A stretch of DNA of 64,000 nucleotides from positions 2,192,001 through 2,256,000 of the forward strand of contig LR746271.1 in the NCBI GenBank assembly GCA_902729315.2. Direction: 5' to 3'. This document shows, one piece after another, positions 1 to 12,869 of the stretch. The number at the start of each line of letters is the position of its first letter. The stretch's first letter is position 1. The notes beneath the pieces were generated by a model, which ran no database searches, was not told the DNA's origin, and saw nothing but the letters and a program-made list of their open reading frames with translations. This DNA comes from Spirodela intermedia. Taxonomy: Eukaryota > Streptophyta > Magnoliopsida > Alismatales > Araceae. A program made the translations under genes and the position numbers.

Positions 1-280
1 ATGTTTGTATAAGATATATCATGAATATAATGCCTTTTTATACGTAATTTTTGAGATTTTTTGTGTTGAAAATCACGAAAAATGAATGATCTACTGCCGA
101 TCAGCATTACTTCTGCTCATTTTTTTATTTTTAAACACGCCAATACTATCCTTTCTTTGGCATTTGTTTTGCTCTCTTTGCATACATGAATGATTCAGGA
201 GTTATGCATGAAAAGCAGCTCGGATTGGAAAATTGATGGGTGTTTGGTTGTTTTTGGTCCGATCATTTCTCTGTCTGCAG
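1..280 (+). other. Intron of the beta-galactosidase gene
   Basis: AT-rich, with no exon recognisable as the preceding part of the GH35 domain. It ends in a good acceptor (ctgtctgcag) at 271-280, directly before the first visible exon. Confidence 0.7.
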
Positions 281-3200
281 AAAGAAATGCAGAGGTTTGT
301 TGAAAAGATTGTGGATTTGATGACGCAGGAAATGCTCTTTTCATGGCAAGGTGGTCCCATCATATTATTGCAGGTATATTGACAGTTTATTGGTACAGGT
401 TTAAATATTATCAACCCTATCCGTTTATTTGACTCTACCGTATGAGTGCCAAATCAGATTGAACGTCATTAAAATCTTCCTTTTGTAATAATCTAATATC
501 AGTTCATTCCAGAGATGGGTACAATGGGACTAAGTAGATAATATCCAAAAATAATCACAATGTATAATATTTTGGTCAATCGGGCTATATTTGTGTGATT
601 CATTTATGGAGCCAAATATTATTTGATCAGTTTTAAAAAAATCTGTCCAGGAGATTGAGTCTTAAATAATAATATCTTAGAAATTGAAAATATCAGGAAA
701 GCCGTTTGGTTTATGGGATCCGAAACAAGTTATTCTCATACAAGGAAATAGTTTTCTTGTACAACAGTTGCTGACGTATTATAGCTCGATAACTGTGTTT
801 TATTCATCTGGTAGAACCATTTCTTCCATAAATCATTAGGAAGACTTAGTTACCATTTCATGTGTTAGCCAGGAAACTGACATAGTCAACTGGCCAGGCA
901 TGGTAATATGTCAAGTCTTCGACAATTTGAGCGAAAAATTGTAAACTCTATCCTGACATGTTCTTTTTTATATCCCCAACATCCAAAACTAAGAAAATGT
1001 CTGACCTCGCTAGATTTTCATGTAAGGAATTTAAGTGCATTTTTCTGAGAATTTTTATATTTTCTAGTGCTGAATTTTTGGGAGCACATTTGTATCTTGC
1101 CATTTCAGTTGATCACTCAAATTTTTATTGATACAAAATTTTAAATAACTGTCGACTGTATTCTTTGAATAAAAAATAGGAACCTGATATAATATTGACA
1201 TTTTGAATTGTTGAACAGATTGAGAATGAATATGGCAACATTGAGAGTTCTTTTGGAAATGATGGAAAGCAGTATATTAAATGGGCAGCGAGCATGGCAC
1301 TTAGCCTAAATGCTGGTGTTCCATGGGTCATGTGCAGGCAAACCGATGCTCCTGAGAACATTGTAATGCCGAGATACTGTTAAATATCTATGGTTGTTGT
1401 AATGTCTCTGATAGGAGTATTTATCTATTTCGAGAGTATGTGAGATGGGGTATCTCCATTTTGTTAAATTAAGTCGTGCTACTGATTCCAATCATTTTTT
1501 TCACAGATAGATACCTGCAATGCATTTTATTGTGATGGCTTTAGGCCAAATTCTTATAGAAAGCCAGCAATGTGGACCGAGGATTGGAATGGATGGTAAG
1601 AATGTAGGGTTTATTTTTATGTTCTCCTTTCTTGAAACGTCCAACATAAATTATCTATGACCGTCGGTACTTTAATTTTAAGTTTCAACATGACTGAGGC
1701 TTCACCATCGTTTCTCTTGTAAATCCATTTTTTTTGTTCGTCTGATAATAAATCTAGGAGGGGAAGCTCTCGGTGGTGAAAATGCCAGTTTCTCTTGAAG
1801 TTGAGATTTCATGGAAAAACATATTTATGTTTTTCAAAAGGTTATATTCATCAAAAGGTTCATAACCTGTATGCCTCATTTGAGTTGTCTACTTAGTCAA
1901 GATATCAAAAGGTCAGCATTCACGTTAGGGGGAGATGTACTAAAGTAGCAAAAGTTATATTGAAGGGGGACGGTCAAATATTCTGATTAAATGCCTGACT
2001 TCTCCCCTAGTTAATCACTTTTTGAGTAAAAGGCCGATTCTATTTAGTTATATTGAAATAAATATAATAGGAATTCAAATGCAGCAAAAAAAAGTTCTAC
2101 TTTGAATCTCGAGCTGATGAAAATTGATGAAAATTCTGTGAAAAATTATTTTTCCAAAGAGTATTCTTGCTCATTTCGTAAGGTAACCAGAGTTGATAAT
2201 TTTTCAGAAAATATATAGTTACTTCCTATTAATGTTCTGTGGATTTATTTTTTTACTTCCATTGTGAATCCCATGGTCCTTCTGCCATAAAGAACTTTAT
2301 AACCAGAGGTTTTTAAAAGTTTCCATTTTTTTGAGGCACCCCAAGAATTTCAAACGATTTAGAATTTTCGCGACAATGTGCTTATAATAAAAAAACGAAT
2401 TTTTACTTTACACAGAAGTTTCTATTAGCATTTTTTCTACTTCTCTGAATTTCTCGCCGAATTGATTTTTTTTATTTGAAATAATGCACGTATGTGTCTC
2501 CAGAGTTTTATCTATATTTAGGTGGATAGTCATAAAACTGAAAAAATGACTATTATATGCCTGATCTTGAGCTTACATCTTGAGCTTATTTCCATAGAGC
2601 TGTTGCATGGTTTTCTGTTACTCCCTTTTTATGAAATCCTTGTGCTTTTAGTCGTTAAGTTTTAACATTCTTGTATTTACAATAGTACGCTTCTGTTTTT
2701 TAAGGTATGCCTCGTGGGGTGGTAGACTGCCTCACCGGCCTGTTGAAGACAATGCCTTTGCTGTAGCCCGATTCTTCCAACGTGGGGGAAGTTTTCATAA
2801 TTATTATATGGTAAGAGATGAAGTTACCATTTACGAATTTTTAATCAGTTGAGAGCTGAGTTTCAGATTCCGTCTTATTTGAGAGGAATTAACTTCCTGT
2901 AAGACAATTTTTTTTCTATAAAGTGAATGATGGAGTCTTTATATATATTTGTTTATAATTTGCATAGCTCCAGCTCCATAAATGAGAAGGAAAAACTAAT
3001 ATTAAGAATAATTTGAATGTTTGAAGATGCTGATCGAGGAAATTGAACGGTGTTTATTTAAAGCATAAGCTTTCTGTCGTTGGAATATCGCTCTAATTAC
3101 CCGGGAAATGGATGACAACTAATTACATCTCTTTGTGGCTTCATTCTTACGCCTAAAATTTATATTATTTTTTTAACTAATGATTTTTATTTAACGTATA

Positions 3201-6200
3201 CATAGTTTGTTTGTGTTCCTATAATGGTTTTTAATGGGGAACGTCTGTATAAATAGATAACTTTTTTACTGGCGTAAAATTCCAGTTTTTTGGAGGAACA
3301 AACTTTGGCCGGACAGCAGGTGGCCCTCTCCAAATAACTAGTTATGATTATGATGCGCCCATTGACGAATATGGTATGTGCACCGTTAACACCTGTACTG
3401 TTTAATGGTTTCCGACTGAAGTAAACTCCTAGCCATTCGGATGTCATATTCTTGATTATTTTCTTTTGAAGTGCTAATTTACTGGTCAGCCTGTATTCTT
3501 ACATTGTTTTAGGCCTGCTAAGCTTTCCAAAATGGGGACACTTGAAGGATCTTCATGCAGCTATTAAGCTCTGTGAGCCAGCTCTTGTTGCTGTTGATGA
3601 TGGACCCCAGTATGCAAAGTTGGGACCGATGCAAGAGGTGAGGCCCTGTATGATCAGATCTGGAAGGTTCCAAGGCATTGGTCTGATGACTCATAAGTGG
3701 CATATTATCTCCCTGGCGTAAATATTAAGATAGATTTCTTTCTGCACCATGTCTCTTTTATGTAGGCGTATATCAAATCGATAAATTTAGCATCATTCGG
3801 CATCTTTCCCATTCCCATTCCATTTTTCAGCCTATCTACCAAGATAATGTGATGTCGATGAATTAAAATATGAATTAAAATATGTGAAATTACAAATAAT
3901 ATAAAAATAAAAGTAACTAATATTTAAAAAACTAGACAAAAGTTCACATGCCCTAAGTTTGAGATCAGTTTGCTGCAGTGCCCTTAATTGCTTACACAGT
4001 TTTCTTTTTAGTGGATTTTCGTGAATAAGATGATTCTGTTGAATTAATTTTACTAAAAAAAATTTTCACTGTTTGAAGATTTGTATCCCCAGATTTCTCG
4101 CATAGAGGAAGGTTCCTCAATTTTCAAAATAAGTCTATGTCCGTAAGAATAGTATTTGGTCATCTTCCTTATTACCTCGGTTTATATTTTCATACAAAAA
4201 TGTTTTTTTAATATAAAAAACTGACTTCGAATCAGTCCTTACACAGTCATTCAATACGAAGGACTAAATTAATTCATAGTTTTCTGGATAAATTAATTTG
4301 AAAGGGACTCAAAGGAGAAGCCATTTAGTTTTGCCTCACGTCTATTTATCACATCCAAGTGACTGTTGAGGGAAAATACATTAGTGGAAAATATTTATTG
4401 GCACTTTTTCATCAACTTGATTTTCTAGAAAGTGATAACGTTCTCACTGACGCTTTATTTATGTTCGAGATTCATTGGATCAAAATGTACGTGGGTGCAG
4501 GTTCATGTATATTCGAGCAGTCGAATAGATCTTAACTCAAGTATCTTAGAAGACATCAAATGTTCTGCATTTCTCGCGAATATTGATGAACACAAGACAG
4601 TGAACGTGAAATTTCTGGGCCAAAAGTACGCTTTACCACCCTGGTCAGTGAGTGTATTACCGGACTGTAAGCATGTGGCCTTCAACACAGCCCAGGTAAA
4701 GTTCTGATTTTTTTTGCCTTCGATCAGACAGAATGGACAGCTGGCAATAATGTATGGCATGAATCATCTGATATCATTCTTTGTGTCCCTTCTAGACCCG
4801 GACCCAGATGGCCTTTGTGAAAAATGCACATTTTTATTCAGATTCTGTTATTCCTGCCTGAAATTGAATGAGACTCTGGCAACTTGTAAGCCTTACATAA
4901 TTTTATCCTTGCGTGTTTGCTGGCCTCTTTTGAATTTCCAGCTTCTCTCATCGCCTTCAACATGTATCAGTGATCTCATTAGCACTGTATGGCGTGTATT
5001 TCCATAAATCCTCCCTGGCAATGATGTCCACCCACGTTCCCTGGTCCCCCTTTCCATATACATCTGTTGGCTTATGTCCTTCAACTTGTCCGCCCATAAG
5101 TATGGGTGAATTAAATGATTTTCTTTTTTCCTTTGCATTGAGTCAACCATGATTTCTTTGCGAAAATTTCTTTGTGGTTACGCCATTTTTTTCTCCTATT
5201 TTATTAAATGATAGTTCTCTAATGATTTTGTCTTGAGAATTCTACCACATAAGGAACTAAAATGAGCCTCGAATCCCCTCAGTATTATCAAATTTATCTT
5301 TTCATATATTGACAGACTTCTCTGCTGTGTGATATGATTGGTTGACTGCTTCCTCACAATGAGTTTGATTGACATGGCATCCGCAGAAATGCCCAATGAT
5401 ATAGACAATTTTATAATCAGCTAGTCTGTCAATGCTGTCATCTCTGTTTTTCAAGGTCATCAAGATCCTCTGCTCTCATGTGTGCTCTTATGTGGACATG
5501 GGTACAACCACTCGTAATGAATAATTCTGTTTAAGATCCTACCCCACTTGTTTCTCTTGGTAACTAGGTGCTGACCGTCCAGGGTTTATTTTGGTATACT
5601 ATGGAAAAGACACAGAACTTCCCAAAATTCTGTGTTTTCTTGAGAAGATGTTTGCATTTGGTTTCTTTTAGAAAGTATCCTACCGGTTTTATTGCGGTTC
5701 TTGAAATCTTACCTACCGGGAAAAACACCAAAATTTCACGCAATCAACACAGCCTCAAAATATTTTATCTAATGTGTAATTTATTTATGATCCTCTTCTA
5801 TGGTTTATGTGCAAGTGGGGTTAAATGAGAATTTATGTTTTATTTTGTTCTTTAATACATTAATCTTGATCTATTCTCTTGTGTCCATTTACAGCTCACA
5901 TCGCAGGCTTCAATCAAAACAACTAAACATGTTTCTAAAAGTTTTTCAAACATACTAAAGGCGGGAGACATGTTACCACAAGAAAACTCTGTATCAAATA
6001 GTTGGGTGTCTTTCAGAGAACCCATTGGTGCGTGGGAGGGGAACAGTTTCACTGCTGAAGGCATATTAGAGCATCTAAATGTGACAAAAGATATCTCTGA
6101 TTATCTTTGGTATGTTACAAGGTACGTATTCAGATCATTTTGCCATTTTTACCCCACCCAACTGCGAAGTTACTGCTCTAGTTAAAGTCTACATGATTGT

Positions 6201-9200
6201 ATGGGATGGATTCCTTTTGGTAGCACTAAAACTGAATAAGCCTTTTTACCCTTAGCCCTAGTTTTAGTGATGACGATTAATCATATTTTCTTTGTTAGGG
6301 GTCTTTTTCTGTTGTCCAAATGCTTTATCCTATTTTAATTTCCGTTCGGTTTCCGGGATCTTAGCTTTCCTTTTTACCCCATTATTTGAGCTTCTAAGGT
6401 ATCAATAACACCCGAGTATAATTAAGAATAGACTAAAATATTATGACTGTACGAGATAGTCTGGAAGAAATTTCTCTTTAGTGACCACTATAGCTAAATC
6501 ATGCTGCTTTTCTGATAAACTTTTGGCTTCTACACTTCTCTGTCCACATGCAGTTTGACATCTTCGTATTTATGCTTTTCAAACTAAATGCGTTCAGAAT
6601 TAATATTTCTGCGGAGGATATTTCATTTTGGGAGGCCACTCATACGCTTCCCTCAATTTTTATCGACCAAGTACGTGATGTGGCTCGAATCTTCGTAAAT
6701 GGACAGCTTGCAGGTGCTGACTTAGCTTTCACTCTTTGCCAATTCGATTTTATTCAATTGAATTAAATTTTTTGTATATATTAATATTGCATTTAATTTT
6801 TCATAAATATTCTAAAAGATATATTGGGTTTTCTTTTGTGTCTAAGAAATATGATTTCGACAGTCATTTCGATAGTCATTTCGATTTAAATCTTTGTTTA
6901 AAACTTACACATGATAATTTTTTCCTCTTATGAAATTTAGGCAGTAAAGTTGGGAACTGGGTTCGCCTGGAGCAACCTATTCATTTAATTCAAGGAGTCA
7001 ATGATATAGCTGTAGTATCTGAAACAGTGGGCTTGAAGGTATGTCCATATTGTATATTATTTTCCATGTAAGCGTACGATAACAAACACAAAATATGCTC
7101 TTCGTATTTGGTCGATATCTTGGACAAAAATGAGCACATTTTACATTCTGGTAAACCATTATTGATTTATTTATTTTTGGATCTGCAAGCCAGGATCAAT
7201 CGTGCTGATGTTATTCTAATAACGTTATAAACATGGTGCTACTGAAAATTAAAAGGGCGGAACGAAGTTCGAGAATTCTTATAGTATGGTTAATAGAGTA
7301 ACCCAGAAACTTTCAAATTGAGCCAAATAGATTGAAGATGTGTAATATAGGGCTATTTAATGTTTTTCTTGTTCAATGGCTGTGGGGAATGGGAATAAAA
7401 AGGGGTATTACGGAGAAAAAATTGAAGGTTGTTATTGAAAAAGGATGTCAACTTTGATCATGTCTGCAATCAGCTGTGTTTCTTTGAGGAGCCTAGGTGT
7501 TCTTTTCACACCCTTATTTTCCTCACGAGAGGGAAAAACTACTGATTTTCCCATTTCTTGAATTTATCGTTTCTCCAAGAACTTAGCTGTTTATCTGTGT
7601 GTGATTGTTTCTTGGCGGTTTCTGGTTATTTGTAACTTATATATGAAAATTTGATTTTGATTCATTCGGATTTTAGAACTATGGTGCCTTCCTTGAGAAA
7701 GATGGAGCTGGGTTGAGGGGACGTATAAAGTTGTCTGGCCTAAAAGGTGGGGAAATGGATCTGTCAAATTCAATCTGGACATATCAGGTATTTTTTTGAC
7801 CTTCCTGGTTTGGAAGTCCTGAATTTAGTTGCTTTGCATCCCGATGACGTAGGAGGTTTTTTTCCAAACGGGAAAAATTTCTATTTTTTAGAAATTCCGA
7901 AAGGTCTATATCCCATGACCCATGATCTCTCTCTCTCTCTCTCTCTCTGTATTATCATGTTATCCTTTTGTATTAGAACTTGCTTAGTCACTGGTTTGGT
8001 TGAATAAATAATTCCTTTTTAATTTTCAATGCTTTCAGGTGGGACTTAAGGGGGAGTTCAAGAAAATTTATTCCTTGAATAATCACGAAAGTGTGGATTG
8101 GGTTAACTTGACTGCGAACTCCATTCCATCCACATTCACATGGTATAAAGTGAGTCAGATACATCTACTCTTCATAGTTCTTTCCTTATGTTTGATTCCA
8201 ATGTCATTTGGGTACACTTAATTTGTCTAATTCGTGAGGCAACATAGAATCAAGTAGTAAAAATGGTAAACCACGTTGTATCGTGCAAAATTTATATGGC
8301 TTGAAATGTTCGGTTCATGATGTGATTTTTCATCATTTTTGGCTAATGACGTGGGCAAGTTCATCCTGTCATTTTATGTTTACGTAAGGTGTTTGATAAT
8401 GGATCAAGTTCCCTGATTAATGAATCCATTTCATTACATCAAATCTGGGAGCTGGGATCCTCATCCTCATTTCTCCCTATATTCACTTGGATGCACCATG
8501 TCGCTTCCTCTGTCATGTTATGGCATGCTCCATTGATAGACTCTTTCTCTAAATGGTTGTATCAGGTTTTCTAGTGATATCTCTAAAAAATATCAATTAT
8601 TTATTTATTTGTATTTATATATCTTGAATATTTAGCTCCTGTTCTCTTGCTAGTCATGAAGATGGATAAATGTTTAAAAGAAAAAGAACTTGTATACATG
8701 CTGCTAATCTGGATTTTCATATCCTGTCAGACCTTTTTTGATGCCCCTGTAGGCAATGATCCTGTTGCAATTTATCTGGGAAGCATGGGGAAGGGCCAGG
8801 CGTGGATTAATGGCCATGGAATAGGAAGATATTGGTCCCTGGTTGCCCCAAAACAGGGATGTCCTAAAACCTGCAATTACCGTGGAGCATACAGTGATGG
8901 CAAGTGCATGACGAACTGCGGGAAACCGACTCAGGACAGGTGATAATTTGCATTGTAGAGTCGTAAGAAGTTTTAAAATAATGAAAAGTTTTGCTTGATC
9001 ACATGCATTGAGATCTTGCTTGAATGGATTGGTTCTGGATTGAAGTCAGTAAATAGTATTAGACGCATAATTTTCAAAATCACCTAAAATATTTAATAGA
9101 AAATGATCTCTGTAACAACCGAGCTGTAGAACTCAAAATTAATTGATAAATAGTGTGTTAGTGCACCTATTTAGATCAAAGTATTTAAATGTTTAGTTTC

Positions 9201-9234
9201 AGTTTTTTTATTTTTCTATTAGTGTGTAAAACTG

Positions 9235-9270
<36 letters not shown>

Positions 9271-10426
9271 CCCCCCCCTCTTTTGTTGTGAGTTAGTGCC
9301 ATAATGGGCAAAGATTCTTTTGGTGTGAACATCTTTTTTTTTTCCTGATATTTAACCCATTACTTTGAACACCATTTAATAAATATAAGACCAGAAATTT
9401 ATATGTGTCTATGGGCAGGGGACTTCCCAAGCCCAGCCTGAGGCCAGGCACGTTTTATAAGGCCCAGATCTGGCCATGGCTCAGAGAAAACCCCAGATAT
9501 TTGGTGTTGCACTTACAGATTGTTAAAAAACTATGTCCAGCACCTCTTCTTTGGTCACCCAATTTCCTCTGAACTGATGGGACATTGCTTTTCTTTGTGA
9601 AATTCATGGATTAAGACTGGAGATAACTTACTCACCAACAGATCAAAACCATACTTTGTCCCATTCCACAGGTTCCTCATAATCCCACTAAACACATGCC
9701 ACATTAAGAAATTTTCTGTATCCTATTTCCCATTTCCAGGAATCATATCACTGTCTACCATATTTACATGTATTTAATTTAAATAATATACTCATTAAAA
9801 CGTTGGAAAAAAAAAGTTCAGGTACCATATTCCAAGGTCATGGTTGAAGCCGTCCAGCAATCTACTGGTCATCTTTGAGGAAACTGGGGGAGACCCATTG
9901 AAGATACAGCTCAAATTACATGCTACTGGCACGATCTGCAGCAAAGTATCAGAGACCAGCCACCCCCCTCTTACCATCTGGTCCAGTTCGGATGTCACAA
10001 GTGGCAAGACCTCAATTGCTGATGTGGCACCAGAATTGCACTTGCATTGTGATGATGGGCAAATGATCTCAAGAGTAACATTCGCCAGCTTCGGAAACCC
10101 TACTGGAAGCTGTCAACACTTCTCTCTTGGCAAATGCCATGCACAAAGTTCTCTCTCAATTGTTTCCAAGGTAAGAAAGAAAAATGAAAAATAAAATAAT
10201 ATATATATATATAGATATATTTATTTTTATTATGTTAAGCTTGCTCAGGCTTAAATAGTTTCTTATGTTGCTAATTCGAACTCTTAATCAGGCTTGCCAA
10301 GGAAGAAACAGCTGCAAGATTAGTGTTTCAAGAACCACTTTTGGGGAAGACCCATGCCGTGGTGTTGTGAAGACTCTGGCTGTAGAGGCAGAATGCACGT
10401 CATCCTTAGCCGTGACAAGTGTATAG
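281..10426 (+). CDS. BGAL9: Beta-galactosidase, GH35, BGAL9-type with C-terminal lectin domain (5' partial)
   Basis: Secreted plant beta-galactosidase that would remove terminal beta-galactosyl residues from cell-wall polysaccharides. Fifteen exons read in phase: 281-373, 1219-1362, 1507-1595, 2705-2810, 3286-3373, 3513-3637, 4501-4695, 5895-6121, 6598-6713, 6941-7038, 7677-7787, 8039-8149, 8731-8939, 9822-10170, 10292-10426. They give 731 residues ending at a TAG. The GH35 signature [14 protein letters not shown] spans exons 1-2 and contains the acid/base Glu; WTEDWNGW (exons 3-4) carries the presumed nucleophile. [12 protein letters not shown] and [14 protein letters not shown] follow. About the last 85 residues are a SUEL-type galactose/rhamnose-binding lectin domain ([10 protein letters not shown], several paired Cys). 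The upstream exons, including signal peptide and GGFPVWL region, are missing because the window begins inside an intron. Exon order and sequence resemble Arabidopsis BGAL9; the exact orthologue number is inference. No lesion is visible. Confidence 0.93.
7928..7947. repeat. (CT)n microsatellite in a beta-galactosidase intron
   Basis: About ten CT units in the intron before the exon at 8039. Confidence 0.9.
9236..9280. repeat. (CT)n plus poly-C/T tract in a beta-galactosidase intron
   Basis: About 15 CT units followed by a run of nine or ten C, inside the intron 8940-9821. Confidence 0.9.
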
Positions 10427-10831
10427 TCCTGGCCAATTCACAGTGAATCTTCTTCAACACCAGAAATGGGCTGCGTTGATCTTCTGCTTTGCCCTGTAAC
10501 ACTTTTCTCTCTCCTCGCCACCCCCTCATCTCTCTAGACATTTGTGATCAGTGGACCCACATCTCCGATTGCTGTTGATAAAATGGAAGTAACAATGTAT
10601 TGGAGGAAGAGGTCCCTTTTTCTTGTGGAGATGTAGATTATGCGAACCCATGCTACTTGGCCCTGAGGGTTAAGGTAGCTGGTATTGGATCCACATGCCA
10701 GATTAGACATGGTTGATTCCGTTCTTGATTAGGGTCATGATCCGATCAGCAGAATCTAAAAATTGATCCTTTAAATATCCAAACCAGATCCATATTTAGA
10801 AAAGAACCATGCCCACCTACATTCCAAATTT

Positions 10832-10865
<34 letters not shown>

Positions 10866-12135
10866 CATTTCGGGTCAAATTTCCTAGATCATCTACATAC
10901 AGGGAAAACTCTAAAAAAAATTCCATATATTTTTGTTGATTTAGATCCTTGATTTTCAGTGCTTGTATATTGTAACTATCATTCAACTAAAATCATGTGA
11001 AAATTATGAATATCCATAGAAAGTTTCCATCGTTCGGAGGAAATTATGCTGCTTGCTCTCATATTCTTTTTTACACTTATTTTGTGACAAACTATCATTT
11101 CAAGAGAGATTAATGCCATTTTTATTATCTATATATATATATATATAAACTACCAATTTTAGGAACCTAAATTACTTGGATTTTTGTGGAGTGACTACGG
11201 GTAAACCTCTAGGAATAGTAATATTTGTTAAACTGGGCAGTGACAATCTCAACAAAAAATGTGTGGAGTTTTGGGAGGATAAGTTCCCAAGAAGCACATA
11301 TTTGACCATTTGGGAAACAAGGGTTGACCTTATCGAATGAAAGGGCAGTTTGAAGCCCTCCTCCCCCCCCTCTTTCTTAAGAATCCGAACTAAAAAAGCC
11401 CATGACAATCACTCTCTTAACCCACCATAAATGCTCCTAGAATTGGCGGAAGCCTCTCCTCAACAACAGCCATAAACACTCCAAGAAGCATATTAGAATT
11501 ATACATGGGCTACACAAGATCTCCTTAGTCAATGTCCAGGGACTCATACTTATTAGCCTTAAACAAAATGAGGGACTATTGCAGTAATAAGCAACAGTAA
11601 GTGATTTTTTTAATTTTTTTTTATTGCCTAACAATGGCAGTTACTAGCTACAATACATCCCCAGTCCAGTGAATGTCCATGGTCGAGTATGGCTTATTGG
11701 GCCAAGTTTAGATGGGTGATTGGGTACATCGGCCCAGTAAACATATCTTATTTATTTATTTTTTTAATTGTGCTATTACTGTCCATCGGCCCAAATTCTT
11801 CTTATATGGGGAGTTGGGAGGAGGTAAATATCTTTTCCGTGTAAACCCTGATTGACTAATCAAGAAGCCGAGGAAGAGAGGCGGTTGTAAGAGAGGATTA
11901 ACTCACAAGTTCATACGCCATCTCTCTCATAAGTGGCTGTTCTACTCTTTAGTCTTCTTCTAGTAGGGTTATTTTCTATCCTAGACATCAGAATCATGAC
12001 CAAATCTTTCTGGGGAAAAGACGAATCGTGCTGGGCCATGAAATGATGTCGAAACACAAGCAAGTAGTCTGCAATTGAACTATTGAATGATTTTAATCAC
12101 CATATATAGCAGGTGTTTACACCACCAAATACCCC
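10427..12135. other. 3' UTR of the galactosidase and intergenic DNA
   Basis: The first 200-300 bases are probably the 3' UTR of the beta-galactosidase gene. A (CT)n tract lies at 10831-10862 and a TA run near 11130-11147. Apart from the promoter-like cluster near 11.7-11.85 kb, I recognise no gene. Confidence 0.5.
11697..11849 (+). promoter_or_regulatory. Promoter-like cluster: Site II motifs and a telo-box
   Basis: TGGGCC/GGCCCA (Site II type) motifs occur at 11698-11703, 11731-11736 and 11788-11793. A telo-box AAACCCT follows at 11843-11849. This combination is typical of plant promoters for ribosomal-protein, other translation-related and snoRNA genes. I see no convincing coding sequence or RNA directly downstream, so its function is open. 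Confidence 0.35.
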
Positions 12136-12463
12136 TTCCTAGTACAGCTTCAATTCTTCCTTAGAACAGTATATCTCAGGCATTTTGGGAAAAAAAAAAA
12201 CATGAAAAACATTAACCTTTATTAGGATGTCGATCAAGAGAAACCCTTTCCTAGTACAGCTTCAGTTCTTCCTAAGAACAGCATATTTCAGGCATTTTGG
12301 GGGAAAAAAAACATGAAAATCATTGACCTTTATGAGGATGTCGATCAAGGGAAACCCTTTCCTAGTACAGCTTCAATTCTTCCTTAGAACAGCATATTTC
12401 AGGCATTTTGGGGGAAAAAAACATGAAAATCATTAACCTTTATGAGGATGTCGATCAAGAAAA
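12136..12463. repeat. Tandem repeat, three copies of about 111 bp
   Basis: Three head-to-tail copies start at 12136, 12248 and 12359. Each begins ttcctagtacagcttc and ends near atgtcgatcaag. They differ by a few substitutions and by the length of an A-run. The array starts about 400 bp beyond the stop codon of the RIN4-like gene, in or just after its 3' UTR. Confidence 0.95.
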
Positions 12464-12869
12464 ACCTGGTAAGCAAATCGATTCCCTGTAACAGCTGATA
12501 TTTTATACAAAAAGGAGTGACTGAAAAACCCGCCAAAACTAAGACCTTGAACTGTGTATCTTAGGCATCAGGGGATGACAAGAAGAAGAGCGAAGGACTC
12601 TATCAGGCACTGAAACTATCTTCTTTCGTTGTATATAAAAGCAAGACAAAGTTACTCTTTAGTACGCACTCTCTTGAACCAGCAACCGTAAGATCATGCT
12701 CTGTAGAGTCAGTCAACCTTTTGCAGATCAGAAGCCACAATCACTTCAACACTAAATTAGAAAAGGGGAAGCAATGATCTCCCTTCAAGGGTGCAATGAT
12801 GCGAATAACCTTCTCTGAGGGCATTTACAGATCCAAGCTTTCAGTATGAGCGCAGAGCTTGAACAGGTG

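Noticed and set aside
11950-12115. Possible C/D-box snoRNA downstream of the Site II cluster
   Set aside because: An ATGATGT resembling box C is present, but no box D with a closing terminal stem was found.
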